Part shown: positions 15,426 to 24,260 of the stretch, in pieces
Layout of the letters: the number at the start of each line of letters is the position of its first letter
How positions within the stretch are numbered: the first letter of the stretch is position 1
Source of the DNA: Pseudoalteromonas piscicida
GTDB taxonomy: Bacteria; Pseudomonadota; Gammaproteobacteria; Enterobacterales; Alteromonadaceae
Assembly (NCBI RefSeq): GCF_002744175.1
Contig: NZ_NKHF01000107.1
Span: 1 to 46,843 of the forward strand
Direction: 5' to 3'
DNA: 46,843 nucleotides
Position numbers and translations under genes: made by a program
The notes under the pieces: generated by a model
Seen by the model: only the letters and a program-made list of their open reading frames with translations
Database searches by the model: none
What the model was told of the DNA's origin: nothing

Positions 15426-17525
15426 CTAGTAATAGGCTTTGCCAGCTTCTGCCATCGCCAGTAATGGTTCAGCAGGCGTGAATACTGGGTTATCCGCAGC
15501 ATAAGTAGATAGCTCAGAGCAAACCTTATTGGCGCCCTTTTTATCCATATAGCTAAATGGACCACCTAAGAACGGCGGGAAGCCAATACCAAAGATTGCA
15601 CCAATGTCGCCATCTCTTGCATTACGGATAATTCCCTCGTCAAGGCAGCGAGCCGCTTCATTCAGCATCTGCGCTACACAGCGATTCGCAATTTCTTGTT
15701 TATTCAGTCTTGGGGACGGCGTTACACCTAAGAGTTCGTAAACCGACTCATCCACTTTTTTGCCTTTTTTCCCTTCGTAGTTATAGAAACCACGACCCGT
15801 CTTACGGCCAAGACGTTTGCTATCAATCATGCGCGCAAAGGCATCGGGAGCTTTAAAGCGATCACCTAACTCTTTTTCTAAAATAGGAGCAATTTTAGAA
15901 CCAATGTCCACCCCTACTTCGTCAAGTAATGCCAACGGTCCGACAGGGAAACCAAACTCAACAAGTGCTTGGTCGATTTTCTCAATCGGCTCTCCGGCAA
16001 GTAATAAATTCGCCGCTTCGTTCACATATGGTGCTAGGATGCGGTTAACATAAAAGCCTGCTTTGTCCTTTACTACAATTGGCGTTTTGCCCTGTTTACG
16101 CGCAAACGCCACGGTGCGTGCAATCACATCATCACTGGTTGTCTCGTGTGGAATGATTTCAACCAATGGCATTTTTTCTACAGGTGAAAAGTAATGCAAG
16201 CCAATCACGTTTTCTGGTCGTGCGGCTTTTGCTGCGATTTGGCCAATTGGTAACGACGAGGTGTTACTGGCAAAAATAGTCTGCTCACCACACTCACGCT
16301 CAATATCAGCCACCATTGACTGCTTTAAATCTAAATCTTCAAATACCGCTTCAATCACCATATCTGTGTGTTTAAAGCCCGAGTAATCGGTTGTACCTGT
16401 GATCATATTCAAGGTTGACTGCATCTCAGCCTTTGACATGATACGACGTTTTTGACGTTTAGATAGAATCTTATAACTGTAGTTAAGAGCGTTACTGATC
16501 CCTTGGTGGGCTACATCTTTAATCCTAACTGGTGTACCTGCTTTCACCGCACTCACATGCGTGATCCCGGCCCCCATTAAGCCACCACCGAGCACAGCTA
16601 CACGTTTCACAGGCGCTAAATCTTCGCCCTGAAAGTCTTTTTTCATTTCCGTTGTAGCGAAGAAAATACCGCGAAGTGAGCGGGACACTTCAGACATAAC
16701 CAGATCCGCAAACCCTTCAGCTTCTGTTTTGTAGCCTTTGAGTTTATCTAGCTCAATTGACGCCCTAACGGCCTTAATAATGGCAATTGGCGCGGGGTAA
16801 TGGCCGCCGGTTTTCTTTTCTACGTTTTCTTGGGCTTTTTTGAAAATGATATTGCGACCAAACGGATTTGACTCCAGTAATTGGCTGATTTTGTCTAAGT
16901 TAGGTTTGCGCGGCTTCGGCTTACCTTTTCTTGCAAGCTTAACGGCAACATCCAGTAAGATGCTATGTGGAACAGCATCATCAACTAAGCCTGCTTTTTT
17001 CGCTTGCTTCGGACGAACCTGTTTGCCTGTCAGCATCCACTCTAATGCTTTTTGAATACCGACGAGTTTAGGTAACCGTTGCGTGCCGCCACCGCCAGGA
17101 AGTAGACCAAGCTGTACTTCAGGTAAGCCTAACTTAGTCTTACTGTCTTCGGTACAAACACGGTAATCACAAGCAAGCGCAAACTCTAACCCACCGCCTA
17201 GCGCAACGCCGTGGATAGCAGCCACCGTAGGGAATGGCAACTCAGCCAATTTAAAGAAGGTTTTATGACACATTTCTGATATTGCTAACGCGTCATCACG
17301 GGTTTTCGCGTTATCGAGCATTTTAATATCAGCACCAGCAATAAAGTTATCGTCTTTGCCGCTGACAAAAACCATACCAGTTACGTCGTCTTGCTTGCTT
17401 TTAGCAATGATCTCAAGCAATTCATCCGCAAATGAATCGCGCAAAGTGTTCATCTTTTCACCCGGCACATCAATGGTGACGATGGCGACTTTATGGTCAT
17501 TTAGTTCATAAGAAAATACTGACAT
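15426..17525 (-). CDS. fadJ: Fatty acid oxidation complex alpha subunit FadJ
   Basis: A 699-residue multifunctional enzyme of beta-oxidation. The N-terminal enoyl-CoA hydratase domain (1-190) has FIAGADIKML for the oxyanion hole, GGGLEFALACDYR, and LPEVQLGLLPGGGGTQ with the catalytic Glu residues. The 3-hydroxyacyl-CoA dehydrogenase part begins at VAVLGGGLMGAGI near residue 308 (NAD-binding Rossmann loop) and includes ASNTSSLPI and LHYFSPVEKMPLVEII. Two C-terminal domains carry FPVGPLALLDEVG and GRKTGRGFYNY. With FadI it converts enoyl-CoA to acetyl-CoA plus a shortened acyl-CoA. Pairing with FadI rather than a FadA-type partner supports FadJ over FadB. Its ATG overlaps the fadI TAA (TAATG), so the two are translationally coupled. 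Confidence 0.95.
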   Translation of the reverse strand: MSVFSYELNDHKVAIVTIDVPGEKMNTLRDSFADELLEIIAKSKQDDVTGMVFVSGKDDNFIAGADIKMLDNAKTRDDALAISEMCHKTFFKLAELPFPTVAAIHGVALGGGLEFALACDYRVCTEDSKTKLGLPEVQLGLLPGGGGTQRLPKLVGIQKALEWMLTGKQVRPKQAKKAGLVDDAVPHSILLDVAVKLARKGKPKPRKPNLDKISQLLESNPFGRNIIFKKAQENVEKKTGGHYPAPIAIIKAVRASIELDKLKGYKTEAEGFADLVMSEVSRSLRGIFFATTEMKKDFQGEDLAPVKRVAVLGGGLMGAGITHVSAVKAGTPVRIKDVAHQGISNALNYSYKILSKRQKRRIMSKAEMQSTLNMITGTTDYSGFKHTDMVIEAVFEDLDLKQSMVADIERECGEQTIFASNTSSLPIGQIAAKAARPENVIGLHYFSPVEKMPLVEIIPHETTSDDVIARTVAFARKQGKTPIVVKDKAGFYVNRILAPYVNEAANLLLAGEPIEKIDQALVEFGFPVGPLALLDEVGVDIGSKIAPILEKELGDRFKAPDAFARMIDSKRLGRKTGRGFYNYEGKKGKKVDESVYELLGVTPSPRLNKQEIANRCVAQMLNEAARCLDEGIIRNARDGDIGAIFGIGFPPFLGGPFSYMDKKGANKVCSELSTYAADNPVFTPAEPLLAMAEAGKAYY

Positions 17526-18835
17526 TACGCGCTCTCCAATACAAATGCTGCTCCAAGACCACCTGCTGCACAGGCCGTTGTTAATGCAAGGCCACCACCA
17601 CGACGCTTAAGCTCATGTAAGCTTTGCGTGATCAAACGTGCCCCGGTCGCGGCAAATGGGTGACCATAAGCCAGTGAGCCACCGTTTACGTTAAACTTAT
17701 CCATGTCGATTTCACCAATGGCCTTGCTACGTCCAAGCTTCTCTTGCGCAAACTTATCAGAGCCAAACATTTTCATGTTCGCCAGTGCTTGTGCCGCAAA
17801 GGCTTCGTGCATTTCAATCAAATCAAGATCGCCAAGCGTAATACCCGCTCTGTCCAGTGCAACCGGTGTGGAATGCGCAGGACCCATCAACATATCTTCG
17901 TGTACGCCAATGGCAGAGAATGCAAAGCTACGCACATATCCTAAGATATCGTAACCAAGGGCTTTTGCCTTACTTTCACTCATCATTAGTACCGCTGCGG
18001 CACCGTCTGTTAGAGGCGTTGCGTTTGCAGCTGTCACAGAGCCATGTTTTCGATCAAACACAGGTTTTAGTTTCGCATAACCTTCTAACGAAGAGTTTTC
18101 ACGAATATTGTTATCTTTGTCAATAAAGCTCTTGTATGGCTCTACATGGGCCGCCATCACTTCGTTATTTAGTAACCCTTGTGACCAAGCTTTTGCCGCT
18201 AAACTGTGCGAGCGATGCGCCATAGCGTCTTGATCTGCTCGGCTGATCCCATGTGTTTTTGCCATTTGCTCTGCAGTTTGGCCCATGGATAGTCCCGTTG
18301 AGTACTCGGCAACGGCAGGGGGAACTGGCAGTAAATCTTTTAGTCTTAGTTTCGAGAAAATCTGTAAACGCTGCTTAAGTGTGCGTGCTTTATTCAGATC
18401 CACTAGGCTGCCTGCAAGCTTTTTGCTTACCCCGATTGGCAGCACAGAAGAAGAGTCCGCGCCACCTGCAACGCCAACGTGTACTTGCCCTGCGATGATG
18501 CTTTCGGCGACATTTGCGATGGCTTGGAAGCTAGTCGCACAGGCACGAGAAACAGAATAGGCATCTACAGATACTGGCATGCCAGTACCAAGCACGATTT
18601 CACGAGCAATATTAGGTGCCTCTGGCATTTGTACTACTTGTCCAAAAACCAGTTGGTCAATTTCTTTGCGATCGAAGTTGAGTCGCTCAAGCATTTCGTT
18701 GACTACGATCTTACCTAAGTCTAGTGCTGGAACGTGATGAAAAGCGGTAGCTTGCTTTGCGAATGGCGTACGCAAGCCGCTCACGATAGCGATTCGGTCG
18801 CCTTTAGGTGTTTTTAGTATGTTTTGTTCAGACAT
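17525..18835 (-). CDS. fadI: Acetyl-CoA acyltransferase FadI (3-ketoacyl-CoA thiolase)
   Basis: A 436-residue thiolase, the long FadI length. The nucleophilic Cys is in SVSRACATSFQAI near residue 98. The His residues are in MHEAFAAQALAN near 350 and GGSLAYGHPFAATGARL near 388. The second Cys is in TTACAAGGLGAAF near the C-terminus. It performs the final thiolytic step of beta-oxidation. First gene of the fadI-fadJ operon. A FadR-like palindrome lies 18 bases ahead of the start codon, a position that would block expression in the absence of acyl-CoA. Confidence 0.95.
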   Translation of the reverse strand: MSEQNILKTPKGDRIAIVSGLRTPFAKQATAFHHVPALDLGKIVVNEMLERLNFDRKEIDQLVFGQVVQMPEAPNIAREIVLGTGMPVSVDAYSVSRACATSFQAIANVAESIIAGQVHVGVAGGADSSSVLPIGVSKKLAGSLVDLNKARTLKQRLQIFSKLRLKDLLPVPPAVAEYSTGLSMGQTAEQMAKTHGISRADQDAMAHRSHSLAAKAWSQGLLNNEVMAAHVEPYKSFIDKDNNIRENSSLEGYAKLKPVFDRKHGSVTAANATPLTDGAAAVLMMSESKAKALGYDILGYVRSFAFSAIGVHEDMLMGPAHSTPVALDRAGITLGDLDLIEMHEAFAAQALANMKMFGSDKFAQEKLGRSKAIGEIDMDKFNVNGGSLAYGHPFAATGARLITQSLHELKRRGGGLALTTACAAGGLGAAFVLESA

Positions 18836-18852
18836 GAATTTGCTCTCCCGCT

Positions 18853-18869
18853 GACAGGTCTGACCTGTT
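18853..18869 (-). promoter_or_regulatory. FadR-like operator upstream of fadIJ
   Basis: On the minus strand the site reads AACAGGTCAGACCTGTC. It shares the GGTCNGACC core and 14 of 17 positions with the E. coli FadR consensus as I remember it (AACTGGTCGGACCTGTT). It is 17-33 bases upstream of the fadI ATG. Regulation by FadR is inferred, and no fadR gene is in the window. Confidence 0.65.
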
Positions 18870-19112
18870 AATTTCCTTCGATTCTAAACAACCAAATCGT
18901 TGTTGCCAATAGCAAAGCACGAAATGGTTGCTTTTTAAACCGTGAACATCAACTTTAGATGCTTTTTCGAGCAATCTCAAAGTATTTGAAATTGTTATTG
19001 AAAATTTATGAACTTTTCTAAATTTACCGGTCTAATCACCTTGATTATTCATTCAGCGTCCATATAAATAATCTGAACTATTTTTATTTTTGTCGGCTTA
19101 AAAGGCAGTCTC

Positions 19113-20069
19113 ATGGCAGTAAACGCATTTTCACAATTAAAAGAATATTTAGATACCCAAATTCTAGGGCAAAGTGCACTGACCGAATCGTTGCTAATCG
19201 CACTTTTAGCAGATGGCCACTTACTCGTGGAAGGCCCGCCAGGTCTTGCCAAGACTCGAGCGGTAAATGCACTAGCCAAAGGAATTGAAGGCAGTTTTCA
19301 GCGCGTTCAGTTTACCCCCGATCTGTTGCCGTCTGACGTCACAGGTACAGATATTTACCGTCAACAAACTAATGAGTTTGTGTTTGAGAAAGGCCCGCTA
19401 TTCCATCACCTTATTTTAGCGGACGAAATTAACCGCGCACCTGCAAAAGTTCAATCCGCTTTACTTGAAGCAATGGCAGAAAGGCAAATCACGGTCGGCA
19501 AAACGACTTATCCATTACCTGAACTGTTTATGGTGATGGCGACTCAAAACCCGCTTGAGCAAGAAGGAACCTACCCCCTTCCAGAGGCACAGTTAGACCG
19601 CTTTTTACTCCATTTGAATATTGATTACCCAGATGCACAAACTGAGGTAGACATATTACGATTAACACGCGGTGAAGCACTAGAAGAATATCAGACGTCG
19701 TTCACGCCAATCAGTCAAGCCACGCTATTTGAAGCGCGCAAAACGGTGCTTGGCATGCACCTAGCTGAACCATTGGAGCAATATCTAGTGCAGCTAATTA
19801 TAGCCACCAGAGAGCCAGAACGCTTTGACACAACGCTGGCTAGCTGGATTGATTATGGTGCCAGTCCTCGTGCAACAATAGCTTTAGATAAGTGCTCACG
19901 CGCTCACGCTTGGCTTCAAGGTCGAGACTTTGTTACCCCTGAAGATATCCAAGCTGTGGTTCATAATGTCCTGCGTCACCGCATCGTGCTGAGTTATGAA
20001 GCGCAGGCTGATGGGATCACTAAAGATCAAGTGATCAGCAAGATTATCGAATTGGTTGCTGTGCCATAA
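19113..20069 (+). CDS. MoxR family AAA+ ATPase
   Basis: 318 residues, the normal MoxR size. Walker A is GPPGLAKT at residues 41-48, Walker B is LILADEINR near 102-110, and the sensor-1 Asn is in MATQNPLEQEGTYPLPEAQLDRF near 145. MoxR ATPases act as chaperone-like remodelers, usually with a VWA partner. This gene opens a tight same-strand operon (MoxR, DUF58, DUF4381, two VWA proteins, BatD). The likely partners are the VWA proteins encoded downstream. The promoter probably lies in the 277 bases between fadI and this gene. Confidence 0.93.
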   Translation: MAVNAFSQLKEYLDTQILGQSALTESLLIALLADGHLLVEGPPGLAKTRAVNALAKGIEGSFQRVQFTPDLLPSDVTGTDIYRQQTNEFVFEKGPLFHHLILADEINRAPAKVQSALLEAMAERQITVGKTTYPLPELFMVMATQNPLEQEGTYPLPEAQLDRFLLHLNIDYPDAQTEVDILRLTRGEALEEYQTSFTPISQATLFEARKTVLGMHLAEPLEQYLVQLIIATREPERFDTTLASWIDYGASPRATIALDKCSRAHAWLQGRDFVTPEDIQAVVHNVLRHRIVLSYEAQADGITKDQVISKIIELVAVP

Positions 20070-20070
20070 C

Positions 20071-21027
20071 ATGATGAACGACGTCACCCATTTTAATGCG
20101 GCCAGCTGGTTTAATGAAAGCCACAGTAATGGCGTCGAGCTTGGTCTCAAAGAGCTCCTATTTTATCAGTCTAAAGCCCATTTACTCTCGCTAAAGCCGC
20201 GAGGTAAAGTAAAGAGTGCTCAGGCAGGACAGTATCTTGCCCCTCACAAAGGCAGAGGTATGGAGTTTGCTGAGGTCAGACAATATCAGTACGGCGATGA
20301 CATCCGCGCCATCGATTGGCGTGTTACCGCTCGTACCGGTGAAGCGCATACCAAGCTTTTCCAAGAAGAAAAAGAGCGGCCAGTTTTTATCTTTTGTGAT
20401 TTTTCATCTAGCATGCTTTTTGGCTCAAAGTTACTGCTTAAGTCTGTACTTGCCGCCCACTTAGGGGCCTTGGTGGCTTGGTCTGCGTGTAAACGTGGTG
20501 ACCGAGTTGGTGGAGTAGTGTTTAATGACACCCATCATCATGAATTAAAGCCTATTGCCAGAGATCGTGGTGTATTGGCACTTGCCCATCAATTTTGTAC
20601 ATTACATGAGCAAGCACTATTGCAAAAAGACACAGCGACTTCTGAAAATCGCTTTAACGAGAATTTAAGACGTCTAGTTCACCTCGCAAAGCCCGGCAGC
20701 CTTATTTACTTGATCTCAGACTTCACCGAGCTCAACGAAGAAAGCTTTAAGCTGTTAGAACGAGCAACTCGTCATAATGAAGTGATCGGGTGTATGGTAA
20801 GCGATCCATTTGAGCATCAATTGCCAGAGTATAGCCAAGCTATTGAGGTGTCTGCTGGTGAACAAAACTGGACTCTGCCTCTGATGGACAAACAATTCAG
20901 AGCAAAATTCTCGCAAAATGCGAGTGACTTCTTCAATAAGAGATTAGCGTTACTCAAACGCTCAGGCATGACACTTCAAAAATACGATGCGTCATTGCCA
21001 ATTGAATTACAAATAATGAGGGGTTAA
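20071..21027 (+). CDS. DUF58 domain protein of the Bat operon
   Basis: Starts at ATG 20071, one base past the moxR stop. A second ATG follows at 20074, and an earlier TTG frame start at 20056 is inside moxR and unlikely. About 318 residues. The DUF58 signature is YQYGDDIRAIDWRVTARTGEAHTKLFQEEKERP near residue 75, followed by FCDFSSSMLFGS, a VWA-like metal-ion site (DxSxS). Soluble, with no clear transmembrane helix. DUF58 proteins regularly follow MoxR ATPases, and function in the complex is unproven. Confidence 0.9.
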   Translation: MMNDVTHFNAASWFNESHSNGVELGLKELLFYQSKAHLLSLKPRGKVKSAQAGQYLAPHKGRGMEFAEVRQYQYGDDIRAIDWRVTARTGEAHTKLFQEEKERPVFIFCDFSSSMLFGSKLLLKSVLAAHLGALVAWSACKRGDRVGGVVFNDTHHHELKPIARDRGVLALAHQFCTLHEQALLQKDTATSENRFNENLRRLVHLAKPGSLIYLISDFTELNEESFKLLERATRHNEVIGCMVSDPFEHQLPEYSQAIEVSAGEQNWTLPLMDKQFRAKFSQNASDFFNKRLALLKRSGMTLQKYDASLPIELQIMRG

Positions 21028-21459
21028 ATGCAAGTCAATCCACTCGACCAACTCAATGATGTGGTCATCCCTCAAAGCGTAAGCTGGTGGCCACTTTCTT
21101 ATCCTATGTGGGGCGCAATCTTTGTTGCCGTTGCAATTATCGTTAGTGCCTGTTGGTTGTACTATCGCAGACAACAGTTTTTAAAGGCGAAAAAAGAAGC
21201 CATTAAACTAAGCCAAGTACAAGAAAACCCACAGGCATTGCATGCTTTATTAAAGCGTTTAGTGAAACACTACTACGGTGATGTCGCCGCCAGTCGATAC
21301 GGCAAAGAGTGGCTGGCACTACAAGCAAAACTAACCCGAGTAGAACTCACTCAGCAAGAACTGGATTCTTTGTATGCGCCAACTCAAGTCCCAGAGCTTA
21401 GTAATAAGCTTATTCGGGCTATTAGTACCTTTAAAGTCAAGGAGCGCCTAGATGGTTGA
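21028..21459 (+). CDS. DUF4381 membrane protein
   Basis: A 143-residue single-pass protein. A short N-terminal region (SVSWWPLSYPMWGAI) leads into a transmembrane helix (FVAVAIIVSACWLYY, residues about 30-48). A basic helical cytoplasmic domain follows, with YGDVAASRYGKEWLAL. This matches DUF4381, which occurs in MoxR/Bat operons. It abuts the DUF58 gene with no gap, and its end overlaps the next gene by 8 bases, so co-translation is likely. Confidence 0.85.
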   Translation: MQVNPLDQLNDVVIPQSVSWWPLSYPMWGAIFVAVAIIVSACWLYYRRQQFLKAKKEAIKLSQVQENPQALHALLKRLVKHYYGDVAASRYGKEWLALQAKLTRVELTQQELDSLYAPTQVPELSNKLIRAISTFKVKERLDG

Positions 21460-22435
21460 ATTTAGCTGGCCTCTTGCATTTTTACTGCTTCCACTACCTT
21501 GGCTTATTGCCAAATTTAAACCCAGTGCAGCACAAACCAATATACATATTCGCATGCCAAGTGTGGCCAAGTTACAGCTGGGCCAATCAAGCCAATTGCA
21601 TAAACGAGCCAAAGTCGGCGTGATTGAATCACTCATTTGGATGTTACTGGTGAGCGCAGCTGCTAACCCTACTTGGCTTGACGACCCGATTGTTATTCCC
21701 AATGAAGGGCGAGACATTATGCTTGCTGTTGACCTGTCGGCATCAATGACTGAACAAGACATGGAATACCAAGGCCGTTTGGTTGATAGGTTGTCAGTGG
21801 TGAAAGCCGTGGTGAGCGACTTTATTGAAGCGCGCCAGGGCGATAGGCTCGGTCTTATTCTTTTCGGTGACACTGCATTTTTACAAACGCCCCTTACCCG
21901 CGATTTGGCTACCGTCAGCCAAATGTTAACCGAAGCACAAATTGGGCTGGTTGGGCGCGCTACGGCTATCGGTGATGCCATTGGTTTGTCGGTAAAACGC
22001 TTTGAGGAACGTGAGCAGAGTAATCGTATATTAATTCTATTGACCGACGGCCAGAATACGGCAGGTAATCTCGAGCCGAATGAAGCACTTATCTTGGCCC
22101 GTGAAGAAGGAATTAAAGTTTATACAGTAGGTGTAGGCTCCGATGGCAGACGCGGATTTGGCCTATTTGGTTTTAATTCAATGGCAGGCAGCAGTATTGA
22201 TGAAAAAACCCTACAGCATATTGCCAAAGAAACTGGTGGACAATATTTTCGCGCGAAAGATGTAGAAAGCTTGCAGCAGATTTATGCAATGCTTGACGAA
22301 CTTGAGCCTATTAGCGACGAAACACAAACCTTCCGCCCTAAGGTTTCGTTATTTTATTTACCGCTACTAGCTGTACTTGGGCTGCTGTTTATAGCGCAGC
22401 TTAGCGTTGCATTCAGAGCAAAAGTAAGGGGATAA
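21452..22435 (+). CDS. VWA domain membrane protein (BatA-like)
   Basis: 327 residues. Two N-terminal membrane segments (WPLAFLLLPLPWLIAKF and SLIWMLLVSAAANP) precede a von Willebrand A domain at about 88-290, whose metal-ion site starts AVDLSASMTEQD and continues LILFGDTAFLQTPLTRD and LLTDGQNTAG. A C-terminal helix (FYLPLLAVLGLLFIAQL) anchors it. The adhesion-like domain probably faces the periplasm, although orientation is inferred. This is the BatA position in the operon and a likely MoxR partner. Confidence 0.92.
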   Translation: MVEFSWPLAFLLLPLPWLIAKFKPSAAQTNIHIRMPSVAKLQLGQSSQLHKRAKVGVIESLIWMLLVSAAANPTWLDDPIVIPNEGRDIMLAVDLSASMTEQDMEYQGRLVDRLSVVKAVVSDFIEARQGDRLGLILFGDTAFLQTPLTRDLATVSQMLTEAQIGLVGRATAIGDAIGLSVKRFEEREQSNRILILLTDGQNTAGNLEPNEALILAREEGIKVYTVGVGSDGRRGFGLFGFNSMAGSSIDEKTLQHIAKETGGQYFRAKDVESLQQIYAMLDELEPISDETQTFRPKVSLFYLPLLAVLGLLFIAQLSVAFRAKVRG

Positions 22436-22439
22436 GAGG

Positions 22440-24260
22440 ATGGAATTTGAGTTTATTCGCCCACAATTGCTTTGGTTGTTGATCCCTTGGATTATCTACT
22501 GTGCTATGCAGTGGTCTAAAAAAAGCAAGCAACACAACAGTCAACTTATTGCCCCTCACTTGATGAAAGTCGTGATGGGGGAACAAAGACAAAAACACCA
22601 AAAACAGGGAAATACATGGCTGGGCGTTATTTTTTCTTTGCTGAGTATTATTGCAGTTGCAGGTCCAAGTATAGAAAAACAAGAAGTGCCCGTTTTTAAA
22701 ACTCAAGCACCACGAGTGCTGGTACTTGATATGTCTTACTCTATGTATGCAACCGATCTCGCCCCTAACCGTCTCACTCAGGCAAGATTCAAAACCTTGG
22801 ATATGCTGAAGTTGTTTCAAGAAGGCGAAACAGGGTTAGTTGCCTACGCAGGTGACGCCTTTACTGTATCACCACTAACAACAGACGTTACAACACTGGA
22901 AAATTTAATCCCAAGTCTTCGTCCCGAAATTATGCCATCAAAAGGCTCAAATGTTTATGCGGGTATTGAAGAAGCCGTTAGCCTGTTAAATGGTGCAAGT
23001 GCCACGTATGGCGATATTATTTTAATTACTGATGGGCTTGAACAAGAAGACGCAGAGGATGTACGCTCGTTACTTGCTGACAGTCCGTATAAGCTCAGTA
23101 TCTATGCACTAGGCACTGCTCAAGGTGCGCCGATTAAGCTTCCTGAAGGCGGTTTTTTGAAAGATCAGTATGGGCAAATAGTAGTACCAAAACTCTTCAC
23201 TACTCGGTTAGAAAAACTGGCCAAAGTGAAAGGAGGTAAGTTTGCCACTTATACAACCGACGACAGAGATATAAACACTTTTAAACCAAACTTAAACTCC
23301 AATACTTCTATTGTCCAAACTGAACAAGAAAGCGCTAAGTGGCGCGTAGATGCTGGAATATATATGCTGGTTGCACTGATCCCTTTAGCATTATTATTGG
23401 TGAGAAACCATGCGATTATGCTCAGTGCAGTGCTTGTGTGTACCCTACTACCACAACAACAAGCACAAGCCAGTGAATGGACCCAGTGGTTTAAAAATGC
23501 AGATCAAAATGCTTTGCAGGCTTATCAAAATGAAGCTTTTGAACAGGCAACATCGGCTAGTGATCCAGTGTTAAAAGGTGCAGCCTTATATAAAAGCGGC
23601 GACTATGAGGCAGCGGCTTCGGTGCTAAAACAAACCAGTTCAGCACAAGGCCAATATAATTTGGGTAATGCTCTCGCCCAACTGGGCAAGTTGGATGAAG
23701 CAATCTCGGCCTATGACAAGGCATTAGCACTGGACCCTGACTTTACCCAAGCAAAGGATAATAAAGCAATCGTTGAGGCACTAAAAAATCAGCAAGACCA
23801 ACAAAGTCAGCAAGACCAACAAGGTCAGCAGGACCAACAAGGTCAGCAAGACCAACAAGGTCAGCAAGACCAACAAGGTCAGCAGGACCAACAAGGTCAG
23901 CAAGACCAACAATCGGGTAGCCAATCAGAGCAAAATAACAATGAGCCCGAACTAGCTCCTTCGGCACAACAACAGCAACAGGCTGAACAGCAGGCGCAGG
24001 AACAAGCTCAACAACAGGCCCAAGCAGCGTCTGAGCCAGAGGCAGAACAGAAACCGCAAGATGAGCAAGCGCGCAATGCTGCTATGATGCAAGACAGTCG
24101 CCCTCTGACTCCCGAAGAAATCGAGAAAGCACAACAGCTGAATCAGCTACTTAGAAAAGTACCTGATGATCCGGCCATATTATTGAGAAATAAAATGCAA
24201 TTAGAAGCACAAAAACGCAAACAAAGACGTCTACCGAGAGGAGTTGAAAAATCATGGTAA
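22440..24260 (+). CDS. VWA-TPR membrane protein (BatB/BatC fusion-like)
   Basis: 606 residues in a composite layout. N-terminal membrane segments (LLWLLIPWIIYCAMQW, WLGVIFSLLSIIAVAGP), a VWA domain at about 95-285 (LVLDMSYSMYATD metal site, LITDGLEQED), more membrane segments near 305-345, then TPR units (GQYNLGNALAQLGKLDEAISAYDKAL near 405-435). A low-complexity Gln/Asp/Gly block of seven hexapeptides QQDQQG and a Gln/Ala/Glu-rich stretch follow, ending in PLTPEEIEKAQQLNQLLRKVPDDPAILLRNK. In Bacteroides BatB (VWA) and BatC (TPR) are separate, so this looks like a fusion of the two roles. The last bases overlap the BatD start by 7. Confidence 0.9.
   Translation: MEFEFIRPQLLWLLIPWIIYCAMQWSKKSKQHNSQLIAPHLMKVVMGEQRQKHQKQGNTWLGVIFSLLSIIAVAGPSIEKQEVPVFKTQAPRVLVLDMSYSMYATDLAPNRLTQARFKTLDMLKLFQEGETGLVAYAGDAFTVSPLTTDVTTLENLIPSLRPEIMPSKGSNVYAGIEEAVSLLNGASATYGDIILITDGLEQEDAEDVRSLLADSPYKLSIYALGTAQGAPIKLPEGGFLKDQYGQIVVPKLFTTRLEKLAKVKGGKFATYTTDDRDINTFKPNLNSNTSIVQTEQESAKWRVDAGIYMLVALIPLALLLVRNHAIMLSAVLVCTLLPQQQAQASEWTQWFKNADQNALQAYQNEAFEQATSASDPVLKGAALYKSGDYEAAASVLKQTSSAQGQYNLGNALAQLGKLDEAISAYDKALALDPDFTQAKDNKAIVEALKNQQDQQSQQDQQGQQDQQGQQDQQGQQDQQGQQDQQGQQDQQSGSQSEQNNNEPELAPSAQQQQQAEQQAQEQAQQQAQAASEPEAEQKPQDEQARNAAMMQDSRPLTPEEIEKAQQLNQLLRKVPDDPAILLRNKMQLEAQKRKQRRLPRGVEKSW
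23790..23915 (+). repeat. In-gene 18-bp tandem repeat, seven copies
   Basis: The unit CAGCAAGACCAACAAGGT repeats seven times with few changes (AAGT in the first, GG for AG in two, TCG ending in the last), encoding QQDQQG. Near-identity between copies suggests recent slippage. Copy number changes keep the reading frame, because 18 is a multiple of three. Confidence 0.95.

Noticed and set aside
23743..23967. Minus-strand repeat-rich ORF (LVGLAD repeats)
   Set aside because: Antisense reading of the QQDQQG tandem repeat in the VWA-TPR gene.
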